Part shown: in pieces, positions 1-9,286 of the stretch
How positions within the stretch are numbered: the first letter of the stretch is position 1
Layout of the letters: each line of letters starts with the position of its first letter
Assembly: GCF_027947595.1 (NCBI RefSeq)
Contig: NZ_CP116257.1
Location: forward strand, 5,640,001-5,704,000
Source of the DNA: Streptomyces lienomycini
GTDB taxonomy: Bacteria; Actinomycetota; Actinomycetes; Streptomycetales; Streptomycetaceae
Length of the DNA stretch: 64,000 nt
Direction of reading: 5' to 3'
Program-made: the position numbers and the translations under genes
The notes under the pieces: generated by a model
The model's input: the letters and a program-made list of their open reading frames with translations, nothing else
Database searches by the model: none
What the model was told of the DNA's origin: nothing

Positions 1-368
1 TTCCTCCGGGCGCTTCCCTTCGGTCTTGCGTTTCCGACTCTATCAGATCTTTCCGATCCGATTTCCTCGGTGCTTTCCAGGTTCCCGCTTTCGCGTTTCC
101 CTTTCCGGCGGTTCCGACTCTATCAGATCCTTTCGGGCTCTGATTCCCTGTCGGCGGGATTTGCCGAGGCATTCGGACTTTCGCCCGTCGTCCTTTCGAC
201 ATTCACTACGTTAGCCGATTCCTCCGTGGACTCATAATCGAGTCCCGCGAGTTTGAATTCGGGCATGCGGGCACGCCGAATCGCTCCCGCTGAAGGGAAG
301 TCGTAGGTAGTGGGTTGGCCGCTTCCGGCTGCAGGCGATTGCCGTACCCGGGTCAAGCGGCTCGGGCT
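1..368 (-). promoter_or_regulatory. rRNA operon promoter array and start of leader
   Basis: No gene is visible here on either strand. Read on the minus strand, the left end matches from memory the conserved Streptomyces leader just before 16S rRNA (the stretch around positions 1-30). An 18-bp block containing a TAGAGT -10-like hexamer occurs twice, at 32-49 and 112-129, exactly 80 nt apart. Streptomyces rrn operons are known to carry several tandem promoters, so I read this as a multi-promoter array firing leftward into a 16S gene beyond position 1. A further TTGACC hexamer lies at 351-356. Assigning individual promoters P1-P4 is inference. Confidence 0.75.
32..129. repeat. Two 18-bp direct repeats 80 nt apart
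   Basis: Identical 18-bp copies at 32-49 and 112-129, each containing the minus-strand TAGAGT hexamer. They probably mark duplicated -10 regions of tandem rRNA promoters. Confidence 0.8.
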
Positions 369-397
369 ACCTTACGCGCCTGCCAAAGCAGAGTCAA
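369..397 (-). promoter_or_regulatory. Upstream-most rrn promoter, consensus -35/-10
   Basis: On the minus strand TTGACT (392-397) is followed after exactly 17 nt by TAAGGT (369-374), a near-consensus housekeeping sigma (HrdB-type) promoter. The TGA stop codon of the glycosylase gene (394-396) lies inside the -35 hexamer, so the promoter begins within the end of that gene and points away from it into the rRNA leader. Confidence 0.7.
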
Positions 398-1035
398 CTT
401 CGGCGTTTCCTCGGTACATGGGCCCGGTACGGGCTGACTGTCGGGTCGTCGGCGACCCAGTAGCGCCAGGGGTGGACGCCTCCCTCACCTGCCACGCCGG
501 TGCGCGGACCGTTGCGCACCCGGTCGCCCGGCACGGGGGTGCCGGTCAGGATGCGCAACGGGGTGTCCTGGGACGTGCAGGCGTCCGTGCCGTTCAGGGC
601 GCGGTCCACGCCGAGTGCGGTGGCGAGGCGGGCCGGCCCCTTGGCCAGTTCCTTGTCGTTGCGGGCGGAGAGCCGCCGGGGCCGGGCCAGCTCGGCGCCC
701 TCGACGATCTCGCCGGCGCGGAGGAGGACGGCGCTGGACCTGCCCTCGGGGCCGCACACCAGGTTCATGCAGAACCACATGCCGTAAGTGAAGTAGACGT
801 ATACGTGGCCGGGGGCGCCGAACATGACGTCGTTGCGGGGTGTGCGACCGCGGTAGGCGTGGGAGCCGGGGTCGTTCTGACCGTCGTATGCCTCGACCTC
901 CGTCAGTCGGAGGGCGATCGGACCGTCCGGGGTGCTGCGGACCAGGATGCGGCCCAGGAGGTCTGGGGCCACCTCGAGGACGGGGCGATCGAAGAACTTC
1001 CTGGGCAGGGGCGTACGGTCGGGGCGCGCGATCAT
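394..1035 (-). CDS. DNA-3-methyladenine glycosylase (AAG/MPG family)
   Basis: Base-excision repair glycosylase of the monofunctional AAG/MPG fold, expected to remove alkylated purines such as 3-methyladenine and hypoxanthine. The 213-residue product has the family signatures: LTEVEAY at about 44-50, whose glutamate corresponds to the catalytic general base, then the [16 protein letters not shown] block at 76-91 that shapes the base pocket. The ATG at 1035 is chosen because the protein from there starts near the family N-terminus ([10 protein letters not shown]). A much longer open frame continues upstream but lacks homology and runs through the divergent spoOM-like gene. The gene is single, and its stop codon overlaps the -35 box of the rRNA promoter. 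Confidence 0.92.
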   Translation of the reverse strand: MIARPDRTPLPRKFFDRPVLEVAPDLLGRILVRSTPDGPIALRLTEVEAYDGQNDPGSHAYRGRTPRNDVMFGAPGHVYVYFTYGMWFCMNLVCGPEGRSSAVLLRAGEIVEGAELARPRRLSARNDKELAKGPARLATALGVDRALNGTDACTSQDTPLRILTGTPVPGDRVRNGPRTGVAGEGGVHPWRYWVADDPTVSPYRAHVPRKRRS

Positions 1036-1182
1036 GCCGTCCGAGCGTAACGCAGTCGGGTCCGCGCGCGGGGTGGCCAGGGGGCGCCCGCCTTGCCAGG
1101 GTGTGCTGCGCGGAACCGGCCACGGCCGTTTCGCGTTTGTAGGGATCGAGGATCCACACGTAAGCCTGGAGAGGGAAGAGAC

Positions 1183-1965
1183 ATGGCGTTCAAGAAGCTG
1201 CTCGCGAGCCTGGGGGCCGGCGGGGCTTCGGTCGAGACCGTGCTGAGCGAGGTCAACGTCGTTCCGGGCGGTGTCGTCCAGGGCGAGGTGCGGATCCAGG
1301 GCGGGTCGGTCGACCAGGAGATCGAGGGGCTGTCGGTCGGGCTCCAGGCCAAGGTCGAGGTGGAGAGCGGCGACCAGGAGTACAAGCAGGACATCGAGTT
1401 CACGAAGGTGCGTCTCGGGGGTGCCTTCCAGCTGAAGGCCGGGGCGGTGCACGCGGTGCCGTTCGGCCTCGAGATTCCGTGGGAGACGCCGATCACCATG
1501 ATCGACGGGCAGTCCCTGCGCGGGATGAACATCGGCGTCACCACGGAACTGGAGATCGCGCGTGCGGTGGACTCCAGTGACCTGGACGCGATCAGCGTGC
1601 ATCCGCTGCCGGCGCAGAAGGCGATCCTGGACGCGTTCATCCAGCTCGGCTTCCGCTTCAAGAGCGCGGACATGGAGCGCGGTCACATCCGGGGCACGCG
1701 ACAGCAGCTCCCCTTCTACCAGGAGATCGAGTTCTTCCCGCCGCAGCAGTACCGCGGCCTCAACCAGGTCGAGCTGAGCTTCGTGGCCGACGCGCAGGCG
1801 ATGGACGTCGTACTGGAGATGGACAAGAAGCCGGGGCTGTTCAGCGAGAGCAGTGACACCTTCCGCTCCTTCAAGGTCGGGCTGAACGACTACCAGGGCA
1901 CCGACTGGGCGGCGTACCTCAACCAGTGGCTGTCGGAGGTCGGCAGCAAGCGCAACTGGTTCTAG
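1183..1965 (+). CDS. SpoOM (sporulation-control) family protein
   Basis: 260-residue arrestin-like protein of the SpoOM family, named for Bacillus Spo0M, a sporulation-stage modulator of unclear biochemistry. The N-terminus [19 protein letters not shown] and the following [15 protein letters not shown] strand are typical. The C-terminal part carries the phenylalanine/tryptophan-rich tail usual in the family ([15 protein letters not shown]). There is no signal peptide or membrane segment, so it is cytoplasmic. A GAGGGAAGAG ribosome site sits about 6 nt before the ATG. It is transcribed away from the glycosylase and is followed 50 nt later by the PEBP gene, perhaps as one unit. A role in morphological development is inferred from family and genus only. 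Confidence 0.88.
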   Translation: MAFKKLLASLGAGGASVETVLSEVNVVPGGVVQGEVRIQGGSVDQEIEGLSVGLQAKVEVESGDQEYKQDIEFTKVRLGGAFQLKAGAVHAVPFGLEIPWETPITMIDGQSLRGMNIGVTTELEIARAVDSSDLDAISVHPLPAQKAILDAFIQLGFRFKSADMERGHIRGTRQQLPFYQEIEFFPPQQYRGLNQVELSFVADAQAMDVVLEMDKKPGLFSESSDTFRSFKVGLNDYQGTDWAAYLNQWLSEVGSKRNWF

Positions 1966-2015
1966 ACGATCTAGGCTCGGTCATCTCTGCACCACACACT
2001 CCAGGAGGTACCGAG

Positions 2016-2555
2016 GTGACCGAGCTGAAGCGGCGTCCGCTCCCCCATGACTTCCACCCGCCCGTGCCGTCGTTCACCGTCACGAGCCAGGACGTCCAGG
2101 AGGGCGGAACGCTCAAGGACGCTCAGGTCCACGCGGGCGGGAACACCTCTCCGCAGCTGCGGTGGGAGGGCTTCCCCACCGAGACCAAGAGCTTCGCCGT
2201 CACGTGCTACGACCCGGACGCGCCCACGGGCAGCGGGTTCTGGCACTGGGTGGTGTTCGACATCCCCGCCTCGGTGACCGAGCTGCCGGTGGGCGCGGGC
2301 AGCGGCACGTTCGAGGGGCTGCCGGAGGGTGCCGTACAGGCACGCAACGACTACGGCAGCAGGGACTTCGGCGGGGCCGCGCCGCCGGCCGGGGACGGCC
2401 CGCACCGGTACGTGTTCACGGTGTACGCCGTGGACCAGGAGAAGCTGGGGCCGGACGCGGACGGCACTCCGGCGTTCGTCGGCTTCAACCTGCGTTTCCA
2501 CACGATCGCTCGGGCCCAGCTCGTCGGTGAGTACGAGGTGCCCGCGGACAGCTGA
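2016..2555 (+). CDS. YbhB/YbcL (PEBP, Raf-kinase-inhibitor-like) family protein
   Basis: 179-residue cytoplasmic protein of the phosphatidylethanolamine-binding-protein family. The anion-pocket motifs are present: [17 protein letters not shown] at about 64-80 (DPDAP plus the conserved histidine) and [12 protein letters not shown] further on. Bacterial members have no firmly established substrate. The start is a GTG at 2016, preceded by a strong AGGAGG site 7-8 nt away; longer reading of the frame is open but has no ribosome site. A good stem-loop terminator follows the stop, so SpoOM and this gene may form a two-gene transcript. Confidence 0.9.
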   Translation: MTELKRRPLPHDFHPPVPSFTVTSQDVQEGGTLKDAQVHAGGNTSPQLRWEGFPTETKSFAVTCYDPDAPTGSGFWHWVVFDIPASVTELPVGAGSGTFEGLPEGAVQARNDYGSRDFGGAAPPAGDGPHRYVFTVYAVDQEKLGPDADGTPAFVGFNLRFHTIARAQLVGEYEVPADS

Positions 2556-2581
2556 GTGTTCCGAGCGTTCCTGGAACGTTT

Positions 2582-2624
2582 GCCCGCCTCCGGTCTTGGA
2601 ATGGATCAGGGGCGGGCATTTTTG
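2582..2624 (+). terminator. Rho-independent terminator after PEBP gene
   Basis: A GCCCGCC arm at 2582-2588 pairs with GGCGGGC at 2611-2617, with an A-T extension, followed by ATTTTTG. This is one of the few T-rich tails in the window. Confidence 0.75.
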
Positions 2625-2751
2625 TTGCCGGGGGACGGTGGGGGCGTCCTCGTTGGAGCAGCAGATATTGCGTTGTCCATCCCGGCGTGCCCGGCCAGAG
2701 TTGATCCCAGCCCGCCAGGGGGTGGGCCGGTGCGCACGGGAGGTGGGCTGT

Positions 2752-3258
2752 ATGCGGGACACGCTGGTGCTGAACGCGAGCTTCGAGCCGTTGTCGACGG
2801 TGACGTTGAATCGCGCCGTCGTTCTGGTGCTCCAGGACAAGGCCGTCGTCGAGCAGGCCCACCCCTCGCTGCGGATGCGCGGAGCCGCGCTCGACATACC
2901 CGCGCCCCGGGTGATCAGGTTGTGCCACTACGTACGGGTGCCGTTTCGAAGACGCGCTCCGTGGTCGAGGCGGGGCGTACTCGTCCGGGACCGGCACCGG
3001 TGCGCGTACTGCGGGCGGCGGGCGACGACCGTCGACCACGTGGTGCCGCGGTCGCACGGCGGGCAGGACACCTGGCTGAACACCGTGGCCTCGTGTGCGG
3101 AGGACAATCACCGCAAGGCGAACCGGACGCCGGAGCAGGCGGGTATGCCGTTGCTCAGGGAGCCGTTCGAGCCGACTCCTGCGGACGCGATGCTGCTGGC
3201 GCTGGCTCGGGACGACTTCGCTGCGCTGCCGGAGTGGTTGGTGTTGGACGCGGCGTGA
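2752..3258 (+). CDS. HNH endonuclease family protein
   Basis: 168 residues. The C-terminal half has a complete HNH/zinc arrangement: RCAYCGRR (C84, C87), then TVDHVVPRSHGG with D95-H96 as metal/catalytic residues, WLNTVASC with N110 and C115, and DNHRKAN. The N-terminal part (MRDTLVLNASFEPLSTVTLNRAV) is characteristic of a conserved stand-alone actinobacterial subgroup, with no restriction methylase or toxin domain nearby. The ATG at 2752 has GGGAGG about 8 nt upstream. The target is unknown. It stands alone between a terminator and a convergent gene, so the context gives no functional clue. Confidence 0.88.
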   Translation: MRDTLVLNASFEPLSTVTLNRAVVLVLQDKAVVEQAHPSLRMRGAALDIPAPRVIRLCHYVRVPFRRRAPWSRRGVLVRDRHRCAYCGRRATTVDHVVPRSHGGQDTWLNTVASCAEDNHRKANRTPEQAGMPLLREPFEPTPADAMLLALARDDFAALPEWLVLDAA

Positions 3259-3400
3259 CGGCCGCGCCGTCGGGGCTGGGGTCCTGTCGCCGGGTGGGGG
3301 CTGTCTGTGGCTGGTCGCGCCCATGCGGCGGAGCCGCACATCGATACAGTCCCGCGCCCCCGAAGGGGCGCCACGGGCACCCGGCGATCAGTGAGTGCCG

Positions 3401-4342
3401 TCAGTCGATCGTCGGCTTCTCGCGGCGTTCCTGGGCCGGGACGCTCGCGCCGCCGTTGCCGCCGCCCAGGCCGCCGAGGTTGCCCATGGCTCCGGAGAGG
3501 CCCTTGAGGGCGTCGCCGATCTCGCTGGGGACGATCCAGAGCTTGTTGGCGTCGCCCTCGGCGATCTTCGGGAGCATCTGGAGGTACTGGTAGGAGAGCA
3601 GCTTCTGGTCCGGGTCGCCGGCGTGGATGGCCTCGAAGACCGTGCGGACGGCCTGGGCCTCGCCCTCGGCGCGCAGGGCGGCGGCCTTGGCCTCACCCTC
3701 GGCGCGCAGGATCTGGGACTGCTTCTCGCCCTCGGCTCGCAGGATCTCGGACTGCCGGACACCTTCGGCCTGGAGGATCGCGGCGCGCTTGTCGCGGTCG
3801 GCGCGCATCTGCTTCTCCATCGAGTCCTGGATGGAGGTGGGCGGTTCGATGGCCTTGAGTTCGACGCGGTTGACGCGGATGCCCCACTTGCCGGTGGCCT
3901 CGTCGAGGACGCCGCGCAGGGCCGCGTTGATCTCCTCGCGGGAGGTCAGGGTCCGTTCCAGGTCCATGCCGCCGATGATGTTGCGCAGGGTGGTGACGGT
4001 GAGCTGCTCGATCGCCTGGATGTAGCTGGCGACCTCGTAGGTCGCGGCGCGCGCGTCGGTCACCTGGTAGTAGATGACGGTGTCGATGTTGACGACCAGG
4101 TTGTCCTGGGTGATCACCGGCTGCGGCGGGAAGGGGACGACCTGTTCGCGCAGGTCGATGCGGTTGCGGATGGTGTCGATGAACGGGACCACGATGTTCA
4201 GGCCCGCGTTCAGCGTCCGTGTGTAGCGGCCGAAGCGCTCGACGATGGCGGCGCTGGCCTGTGGGATGACCTGGATGGTCTTGATCAGGGCGATGAAGAC
4301 CAACACCACCAGGATGATCAAGACGATGATGACCGGTTCCAT
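3401..4342 (-). CDS. SPFH/Band 7 (stomatin-like) membrane protein
   Basis: 313 residues: an N-terminal membrane anchor (about 3-22, PVIIVLIILVVLVFIALI), an SPFH domain starting at IQVIPQASAAIVERFGRY, and a coiled-coil tail with repeated RAEGE units (about 200-230) ending in a glycine-rich segment. Stomatin-like proteins oligomerise on the membrane face and act with NfeD proteins, often alongside membrane proteases. Here the NfeD gene lies immediately upstream on the same strand, 179 nt away, supporting that partnership. The spacer contains three GTTGACC copies on the plus strand (4390, 4404, 4413) and a 7-bp hairpin (4394-4414), so this gene may also have its own regulated leader. Confidence 0.92.
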   Translation of the reverse strand: MEPVIIVLIILVVLVFIALIKTIQVIPQASAAIVERFGRYTRTLNAGLNIVVPFIDTIRNRIDLREQVVPFPPQPVITQDNLVVNIDTVIYYQVTDARAATYEVASYIQAIEQLTVTTLRNIIGGMDLERTLTSREEINAALRGVLDEATGKWGIRVNRVELKAIEPPTSIQDSMEKQMRADRDKRAAILQAEGVRQSEILRAEGEKQSQILRAEGEAKAAALRAEGEAQAVRTVFEAIHAGDPDQKLLSYQYLQMLPKIAEGDANKLWIVPSEIGDALKGLSGAMGNLGGLGGGNGGASVPAQERREKPTID

Positions 4343-4521
4343 CGTGGTTGTCCGTCCCCTTCTCCGCCTCGGTGCTCCGGCAGATCCTTGTTGACCGGGT
4401 TCCGTTGACCCGGTTGACCCTGACTACTGCTGATCTTACGGCTGTTGAGGATCTTGCTGGTCGAGTCTGACAGACCGTCGTACGACTCGGGGGGCGTTCG
4501 GGCCACTTGTGCACGGCGAGG

Positions 4522-4953
4522 TCACATGACGACCGCCGTCGCTCCGTCGATCTCCACGACGTCCACTTCCTCGCCCGCCTCGAAGGCTCGCCCGGTGTCG
4601 AGGGCACGCGCCGACCAGACCTCCCCGGCGAGTTTGATCCGGCCGCCGGCGCCGTCGACCCGCTCCAGGACGACGGCCTGTCTGCCCTTCAGGGCGTCCA
4701 CGCCCGTGGTCAGTTGCGGCCGTTGGGCGCGGTGCCGGGCGGCGATGGGCCGTACGACCGCGATGAGGGCGACCGAGACGATGACGAAGACGAGTACCTG
4801 GACGACGAGGCCCGCGCCGAGTCCCGAGGCCACGGCGGCGGCGACCGCGCCGACGGCGAACATCCCGAACTCCGGCATCGCGGTCACGACGAGCGGAATT
4901 CCGAGCGCTGCCGCGGCGACGAGCCACCACACCCATGCGTCGATGTCGTTCAC
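4522..4953 (-). CDS. NfeD-family membrane protein
   Basis: 143 residues. Hydrophobic helices span about 8-75, followed by the NfeD OB-fold (GVDALKGRQAVVLERV ... GRIKLAGEVWSARA ... GEEVDVVEIDGATAVV). This is the short NfeD form without the ClpP-like protease domain. It is expected to sit in the membrane and bind the stomatin-like protein encoded just downstream. The GTG at 4953 is chosen because the protein starts immediately before the first helix. It follows the ABC ATPase gene by 53 nt on the same strand. Confidence 0.88.
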   Translation of the reverse strand: MNDIDAWVWWLVAAAALGIPLVVTAMPEFGMFAVGAVAAAVASGLGAGLVVQVLVFVIVSVALIAVVRPIAARHRAQRPQLTTGVDALKGRQAVVLERVDGAGGRIKLAGEVWSARALDTGRAFEAGEEVDVVEIDGATAVVM

Positions 4954-5006
4954 ACGGTCATGGTAGGTCCGTTGGGCGTGTCCGGGACAGGGCGCACGGG
5001 GGGCGG

Positions 5007-5804
<798 letters not shown>

Positions 5805-5957
5805 GAGCGCGTTGTCTCCCCTTGCATTGTGGCCGGTCTCGGCTGTCGCGTACACCTGTGGTTCGGGCCGCGGCGCCGGTGGGCGCAGGCCCCTCCAGGA
5901 AATCTACGCCACCGGTCGGCTTCACCGTTCCATCGGTCCGGTCCTTAGGGTGGGGGC

Positions 5958-6737
5958 ATGCTCTCGGAACCACGTGCAGGGCGCCTCGCCGCCTGGGGAA
6001 ATGCCCTTATTGCCCATATGGTCTCGCCCGACGACGCCGTGATCGCGATCGTCGGCGAGGACGCGGTGCACCGGGTCGAGGGGCTGCCCGGCGAATCGGC
6101 GCCGGTCGGTCTCACGCTGGCGCTGGGGCGGCTGCGGGCGCTGGGGGCGAGTGGGCTGCGGGTCGCGCTGCCCGCGCCGGGGCATCCGCTGGGGCTGAGC
6201 GGGCCGCCGGACTTCAACGCGCGGGCGTTGGAGGCCGAGGAGGCGGTGATCTGCGAGGGGGCCGCGCTGGGGCTGGTGCCGGAGGTGTACGAGGCGGGGC
6301 CCGAGGGCGATGTGCACGTCGAGGTGGTGTGGCACTGCCTGCCGGTGCGGGAGGCTCCGCCCGCGGACGTGCCCTCGCTCGGGGAGGCGGAGCGGGAGTT
6401 GGCGGAGGCGCTGCGGGACGCGACGGAGGTGCTGACGCGGCTGGACGTGGCCGGGTCGGGGCCGGTGGCGGAGGCGGCGGTCGCGGCGTACCGGGCGCGG
6501 GCGGAGCGGGGGCGGGAGGTGCTGGCGCCGGGGTATCCACCGCGGGCGGTGCGGGTGCTGGAGTTGGCGCAGCGGGTGGGGATGCTGGTGTCGCTGGCCT
6601 CGCGGAACGGGCACGGGGGCGCGGTGAGTGCGTCGGAGATGTCGGCGCGGGGGGATGCCCTGCGGCCGGTGGAGCGGGTGGCTCGGCGGGCGCAGGTCGC
6701 GGCGTACAACTCCGTTGTGGTGGAGCGGGGGCGGTGA
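5958..6737 (+). CDS. Conserved hypothetical protein
   Basis: 259 residues, soluble, rich in Ala/Glu/Arg. The N-terminal half alternates beta and alpha segments (GLTLALGRLRALGASGLRVALPAPGHPLGL) and the C-terminal half is helical. No catalytic motif, signal peptide or membrane span is recognisable. The gene is widespread in Streptomyces from memory of the genus gene order, and it is divergent from the ABC ATPase gene, sharing a 153-nt promoter region. I cannot assign a function. Confidence 0.8.
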   Translation: MLSEPRAGRLAAWGNALIAHMVSPDDAVIAIVGEDAVHRVEGLPGESAPVGLTLALGRLRALGASGLRVALPAPGHPLGLSGPPDFNARALEAEEAVICEGAALGLVPEVYEAGPEGDVHVEVVWHCLPVREAPPADVPSLGEAERELAEALRDATEVLTRLDVAGSGPVAEAAVAAYRARAERGREVLAPGYPPRAVRVLELAQRVGMLVSLASRNGHGGAVSASEMSARGDALRPVERVARRAQVAAYNSVVVERGR

Positions 6738-6885
6738 CGGCGCCGTCTCTCGGCGGGCGCCCGGCGTGAGTGCGGGCGCGGGCCGGGGTGCGCTGCTCGG
6801 CGCCGACGAGGTGCCGCAGCGCCCACCCGTGCCGCCCCAGCGGCACGATGGCCCGCTGCTGAGGCGGCCTGGGAGGCGGCCTGCG

Positions 6886-7134
6886 TCAGTGGTTGACGCC
6901 GAGGTTGCCGAAGGCCGGGTTCAGGAGGCCGATGACGTTGACGCTGTTGCCGACGGCGTTGACCGGGATGTGGATCGGCGCCTGGACCAGGTTGCCGGAG
7001 GCGACACCCGGGGAGCCGATGGCCTGGCCGTGGGCGTGGGCGCCGCCGTCGGTGGCGGAGGCCATGCCCGCACCGGCGGCGATCAGACCGCCGGCCACCA
7101 TCGTCACGGCCGCTGCCTTCTTCAGGTTCTTCAC
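6886..7134 (-). CDS. chpE: Short chaplin, ChpE type
   Basis: 82 residues: a signal peptide (MKNLKKAAAVTMVAGGLIAAGAGMASA) followed by one chaplin domain (DGGAHAHGQAIGSPGVASGN ... HIPVNAVGNSVNVIGLLNP). Chaplins are secreted and assemble into amyloid-like films on aerial hyphae and spores, lowering surface tension. The pair of cysteines found in most chaplins is absent, which is the hallmark of ChpE. There is no sortase motif, so it is released rather than wall-anchored. The start is GTG at 7134 with a strong AAGGAGGG site 6 nt upstream. A 20-bp perfect palindrome lies in its leader. Confidence 0.95.
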   Translation of the reverse strand: MKNLKKAAAVTMVAGGLIAAGAGMASATDGGAHAHGQAIGSPGVASGNLVQAPIHIPVNAVGNSVNVIGLLNPAFGNLGVNH

Positions 7135-7155
7135 TTACAAGCCCTCCTTGCGATC

Positions 7156-7175
7156 GCCGCGGTGATCACCGCGGC
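7156..7175. repeat. 20-bp perfect palindrome upstream of chpE
   Basis: Twenty bases centred on GGTGATCACC read identically on both strands. They lie 21 nt before the chpE GTG and just outside its ribosome site. It could be a dimeric regulator site or an RNA hairpin controlling translation. Confidence 0.6.
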
Positions 7176-7289
7176 ACGCACTGGAGAACGGCCGGCCCCC
7201 TCGAAGGATGCGCCATATGGGGGACATTCCCACGACGGTATGAATCTCCGACCGGACGGGAACCCTCCGCCGCGGTGGCGCGTACGCCG

Positions 7290-7931
7290 TCAGCCGGTCA
7301 CTCCGTGGCGTACGGCCCACAGGGCGGCCTGGGTGCGGTCCGCCAGGTCGAGTTTCATCAGGATGTTCGAGACGTGGGTCTTCACGGTCTTCTCGGAGAG
7401 CACCAGCGCACGGGCGATCTCCCGGTTGGAGCGGCCGTCCGCTATCAGGCCCAGCACCTCGCGCTCACGCTCGGTGAGGGAGCCCGCTCTGCTCGGGCCC
7501 GAGTTGCTTGCCTCCTGGCTCAGCAGGGCGCCCGCGACCTCGGGCTGGAGCAGGATGTGGCCGGCGTGGACGGAGCGGATGGCACCGGCCAGCGCGTCGG
7601 GGTCGACGTCCTTGTAGACGTAGCCGGCGGCGCCCGCCCGCAGGGCCGGGACGACGGTGCGCTGCTCGGTGAAGCTGGTGACGATCAGCACGCGCGCGTG
7701 GTTGTCCAGCTCGCGCAGTCCGCGCAGCGCGTCGACGCCGTCCATGCCCGGCATCTTGACGTCCATGAGGATCACGTCGGGTTTCAGTTCCTCGGCGCGT
7801 GCGACGCCCTCGGCGCCGTCGGCCGCCTCGCCGACGACCCGGATGTCGTCCTGCACCTCCAGGAAGGTGCGCAGGCCCCGCCGGACCACCTGGTGGTCGT
7901 CGACGATCAGCACCTTGATTGCGTCAGCCAC
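7290..7931 (-). CDS. NarL/LuxR-family response regulator
   Basis: 213 residues. The receiver domain has the acidic pair D11-D12, phospho-acceptor D57 in ILMDVKMPG, T86 and K108. A LuxR-type helix-turn-helix follows at about 148-210 (LTEREREVLGLIADGRSNREIARAL ... KTVKTHVSNILMKL). All phosphorylation residues are present, so it should be a classical phosphorylated activator or repressor. It overlaps the kinase gene by 8 nt, so the two are co-translated partners. Targets are unknown; repeated CCTAGG elements upstream of the kinase are candidate autoregulatory sites. Confidence 0.95.
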   Translation of the reverse strand: MADAIKVLIVDDHQVVRRGLRTFLEVQDDIRVVGEAADGAEGVARAEELKPDVILMDVKMPGMDGVDALRGLRELDNHARVLIVTSFTEQRTVVPALRAGAAGYVYKDVDPDALAGAIRSVHAGHILLQPEVAGALLSQEASNSGPSRAGSLTEREREVLGLIADGRSNREIARALVLSEKTVKTHVSNILMKLDLADRTQAALWAVRHGVTG

Positions 7932-9069
7932 CGGGAACCTCCATCTCGATCGTGGTGCCCTTGCCGGGCGCGGACCGCACGGTCAGCCGGCCCCCGGTGC
8001 CGCCTGCCCGGTCGCGCATCGAGACCAGTCCGAGATGGCGTCCGGCGCTGCGCACGGTGCGCGGGTCGAAGCCGCCGCCGTCGTCGGTCACCCGCAGGAC
8101 GGCCCCGGTGCCCTGCCGGTGCAGGGCCACCTCGACGTGTTCGGCGCCGGAGTGGCGCAGGGCGTTGTGCAGCGCCTCCTGGGCGACGCGCAGCAGCGCC
8201 TCCTCCTGGGCGGCGGGCAGTGCCTTGACCCCGTGGCCGGTGAAGGTCACGTGCGCGGCGTGGGCGCGGTCGAGGACCTGGATCTGGGTGCGCAGGGTGG
8301 CGACGAGGCCGTCCTCCTCCAGGGCGGCGGGGCGCAGCTCGACGACGGCGGCGCGCAGCTCGTCGGCGGCCTCCGCGGCGAGCGTGGCGACCTGGTGCAG
8401 CTCGTCCTTGGCGCGCGCGGGGTCGCGGTCGACCAGGGCGGTGGCGGCCTGGGCGGTCAGGCGCAGGGAGAAGAGCTTCTGGCTGACCGCGTCGTGCAGC
8501 TCGTGGGCGAGGCGGGAGCGCTCCTCGGCGATGGTCAGCTCGCGGCTGCGTTCGTACAGGCGCGCGTTGGTGAGGGCGATCGCGGCGTGCTGGGCGAGGA
8601 TGCCGAGCAGTTCCTCGTCGTCCTCGGTGAAGCCGCAGGTGCCTGCCGGTTTCGGGCAGTTCTTGTTGGCCAGGAAGAGGGCGCCGATGACCTCGTCGCC
8701 GTCCCGGATCGGCAGGCCCAGGAAGTCGATCAGGTCGGGGTGGGCGGAGGGCCAGCCCTCGAAGCGGGGGTCGGTGCGGACGTCGGCCAGTCGCTCGGGA
8801 GTGGCCTCGTGGAGCATCGCGGCGAGGATGCCGTGCTGGCGCGGGAGGGGGCCGATGGCCTTCCACTGCTCCTCGCTGACGCCGTCGACCACGAACTGGG
8901 CGAAGCCGCCGTGGTCGTCGGGGACGCCGAGGGCGGCGTACTGCGCGTCGAGCAGCTCGCGGGCCGAGGCGACGATCGTCTTGAGGACGTCGCGCACCTC
9001 GAGGTGCCTGCTCATGGCCAGCAGCGCGGAACTCACCGCGGTGAGGCCGGACCGGGGACCGTGACTCAT
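7924..9069 (-). CDS. GAF-domain sensor histidine kinase (HisKA_3/NarX-DegS class)
   Basis: 381 residues, no membrane segment, so a cytoplasmic sensor. A GAF domain covers about 20-172 and includes cysteines in NKNCPKPAGTCGF (C138, C145) that could sense redox state or bind metal. HisKA_3 follows with RSRLAHELHDAVSQ, where H192 is the expected phosphorylation site. HATPase_c covers the last about 100 residues (ALLRVAQEALHNALRHS, VTDDGGGFD, HLGLVSMRDRA). The ligand is unknown. The gene leads a two-gene operon with the response regulator and is divergent from the SDR gene. Confidence 0.93.
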   Translation of the reverse strand: MSHGPRSGLTAVSSALLAMSRHLEVRDVLKTIVASARELLDAQYAALGVPDDHGGFAQFVVDGVSEEQWKAIGPLPRQHGILAAMLHEATPERLADVRTDPRFEGWPSAHPDLIDFLGLPIRDGDEVIGALFLANKNCPKPAGTCGFTEDDEELLGILAQHAAIALTNARLYERSRELTIAEERSRLAHELHDAVSQKLFSLRLTAQAATALVDRDPARAKDELHQVATLAAEAADELRAAVVELRPAALEEDGLVATLRTQIQVLDRAHAAHVTFTGHGVKALPAAQEEALLRVAQEALHNALRHSGAEHVEVALHRQGTGAVLRVTDDGGGFDPRTVRSAGRHLGLVSMRDRAGGTGGRLTVRSAPGKGTTIEMEVPGG

Positions 9070-9123
9070 GTCCTCACGGTAGCGGCGGGCGGTGACGGCC
9101 GGATCGGACCTGGGGCGGCCCGC

Positions 9124-9172
9124 GCCTAGGGCGGTGGGCCTAGGACCTGGGTCCCGCCCGTCGGGCCTAGGG
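9124..9172. promoter_or_regulatory. Three CCTAGG elements in kinase/SDR divergent region
   Basis: GCCTAGG occurs at 9124, 9138 and 9165, with a GGACC-TG-GGTCC dyad between the second and third. They lie in the 217-nt spacer between the histidine kinase and the SDR gene. Arrays of short dyads are typical binding sites of NarL-type regulators; the assignment is inference. Confidence 0.4.
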
Positions 9173-9286
9173 CGAAGGGCCCTGCCGGGATGGGGCCCGT
9201 GCCCGAGGCGACCGGCTCGGGCCGGTTCCTACGTTGAGGATCACGCCGGCCGATCGGGCGGCGGGGACCGACGGAAGGGGCGTGTC

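Noticed and set aside
26..356. Two open frames across the left end
   Set aside because: They have no family resemblance, are rich in low-complexity residues, and overlap the rRNA promoter region.
1036..1686. N-terminal extension of the glycosylase frame
   Set aside because: It is antisense to the spoOM-like gene and lacks conserved sequence; the ATG at 1035 gives a family-length protein.
2752..3258. HNH protein as a defence system
   Set aside because: No restriction, retron or toxin partner adjoins; it is a stand-alone conserved gene.
3401..4408. Plus-strand open frames across the SPFH gene
   Set aside because: Reverse-complement shadows; the minus-strand SPFH domain is unambiguous.
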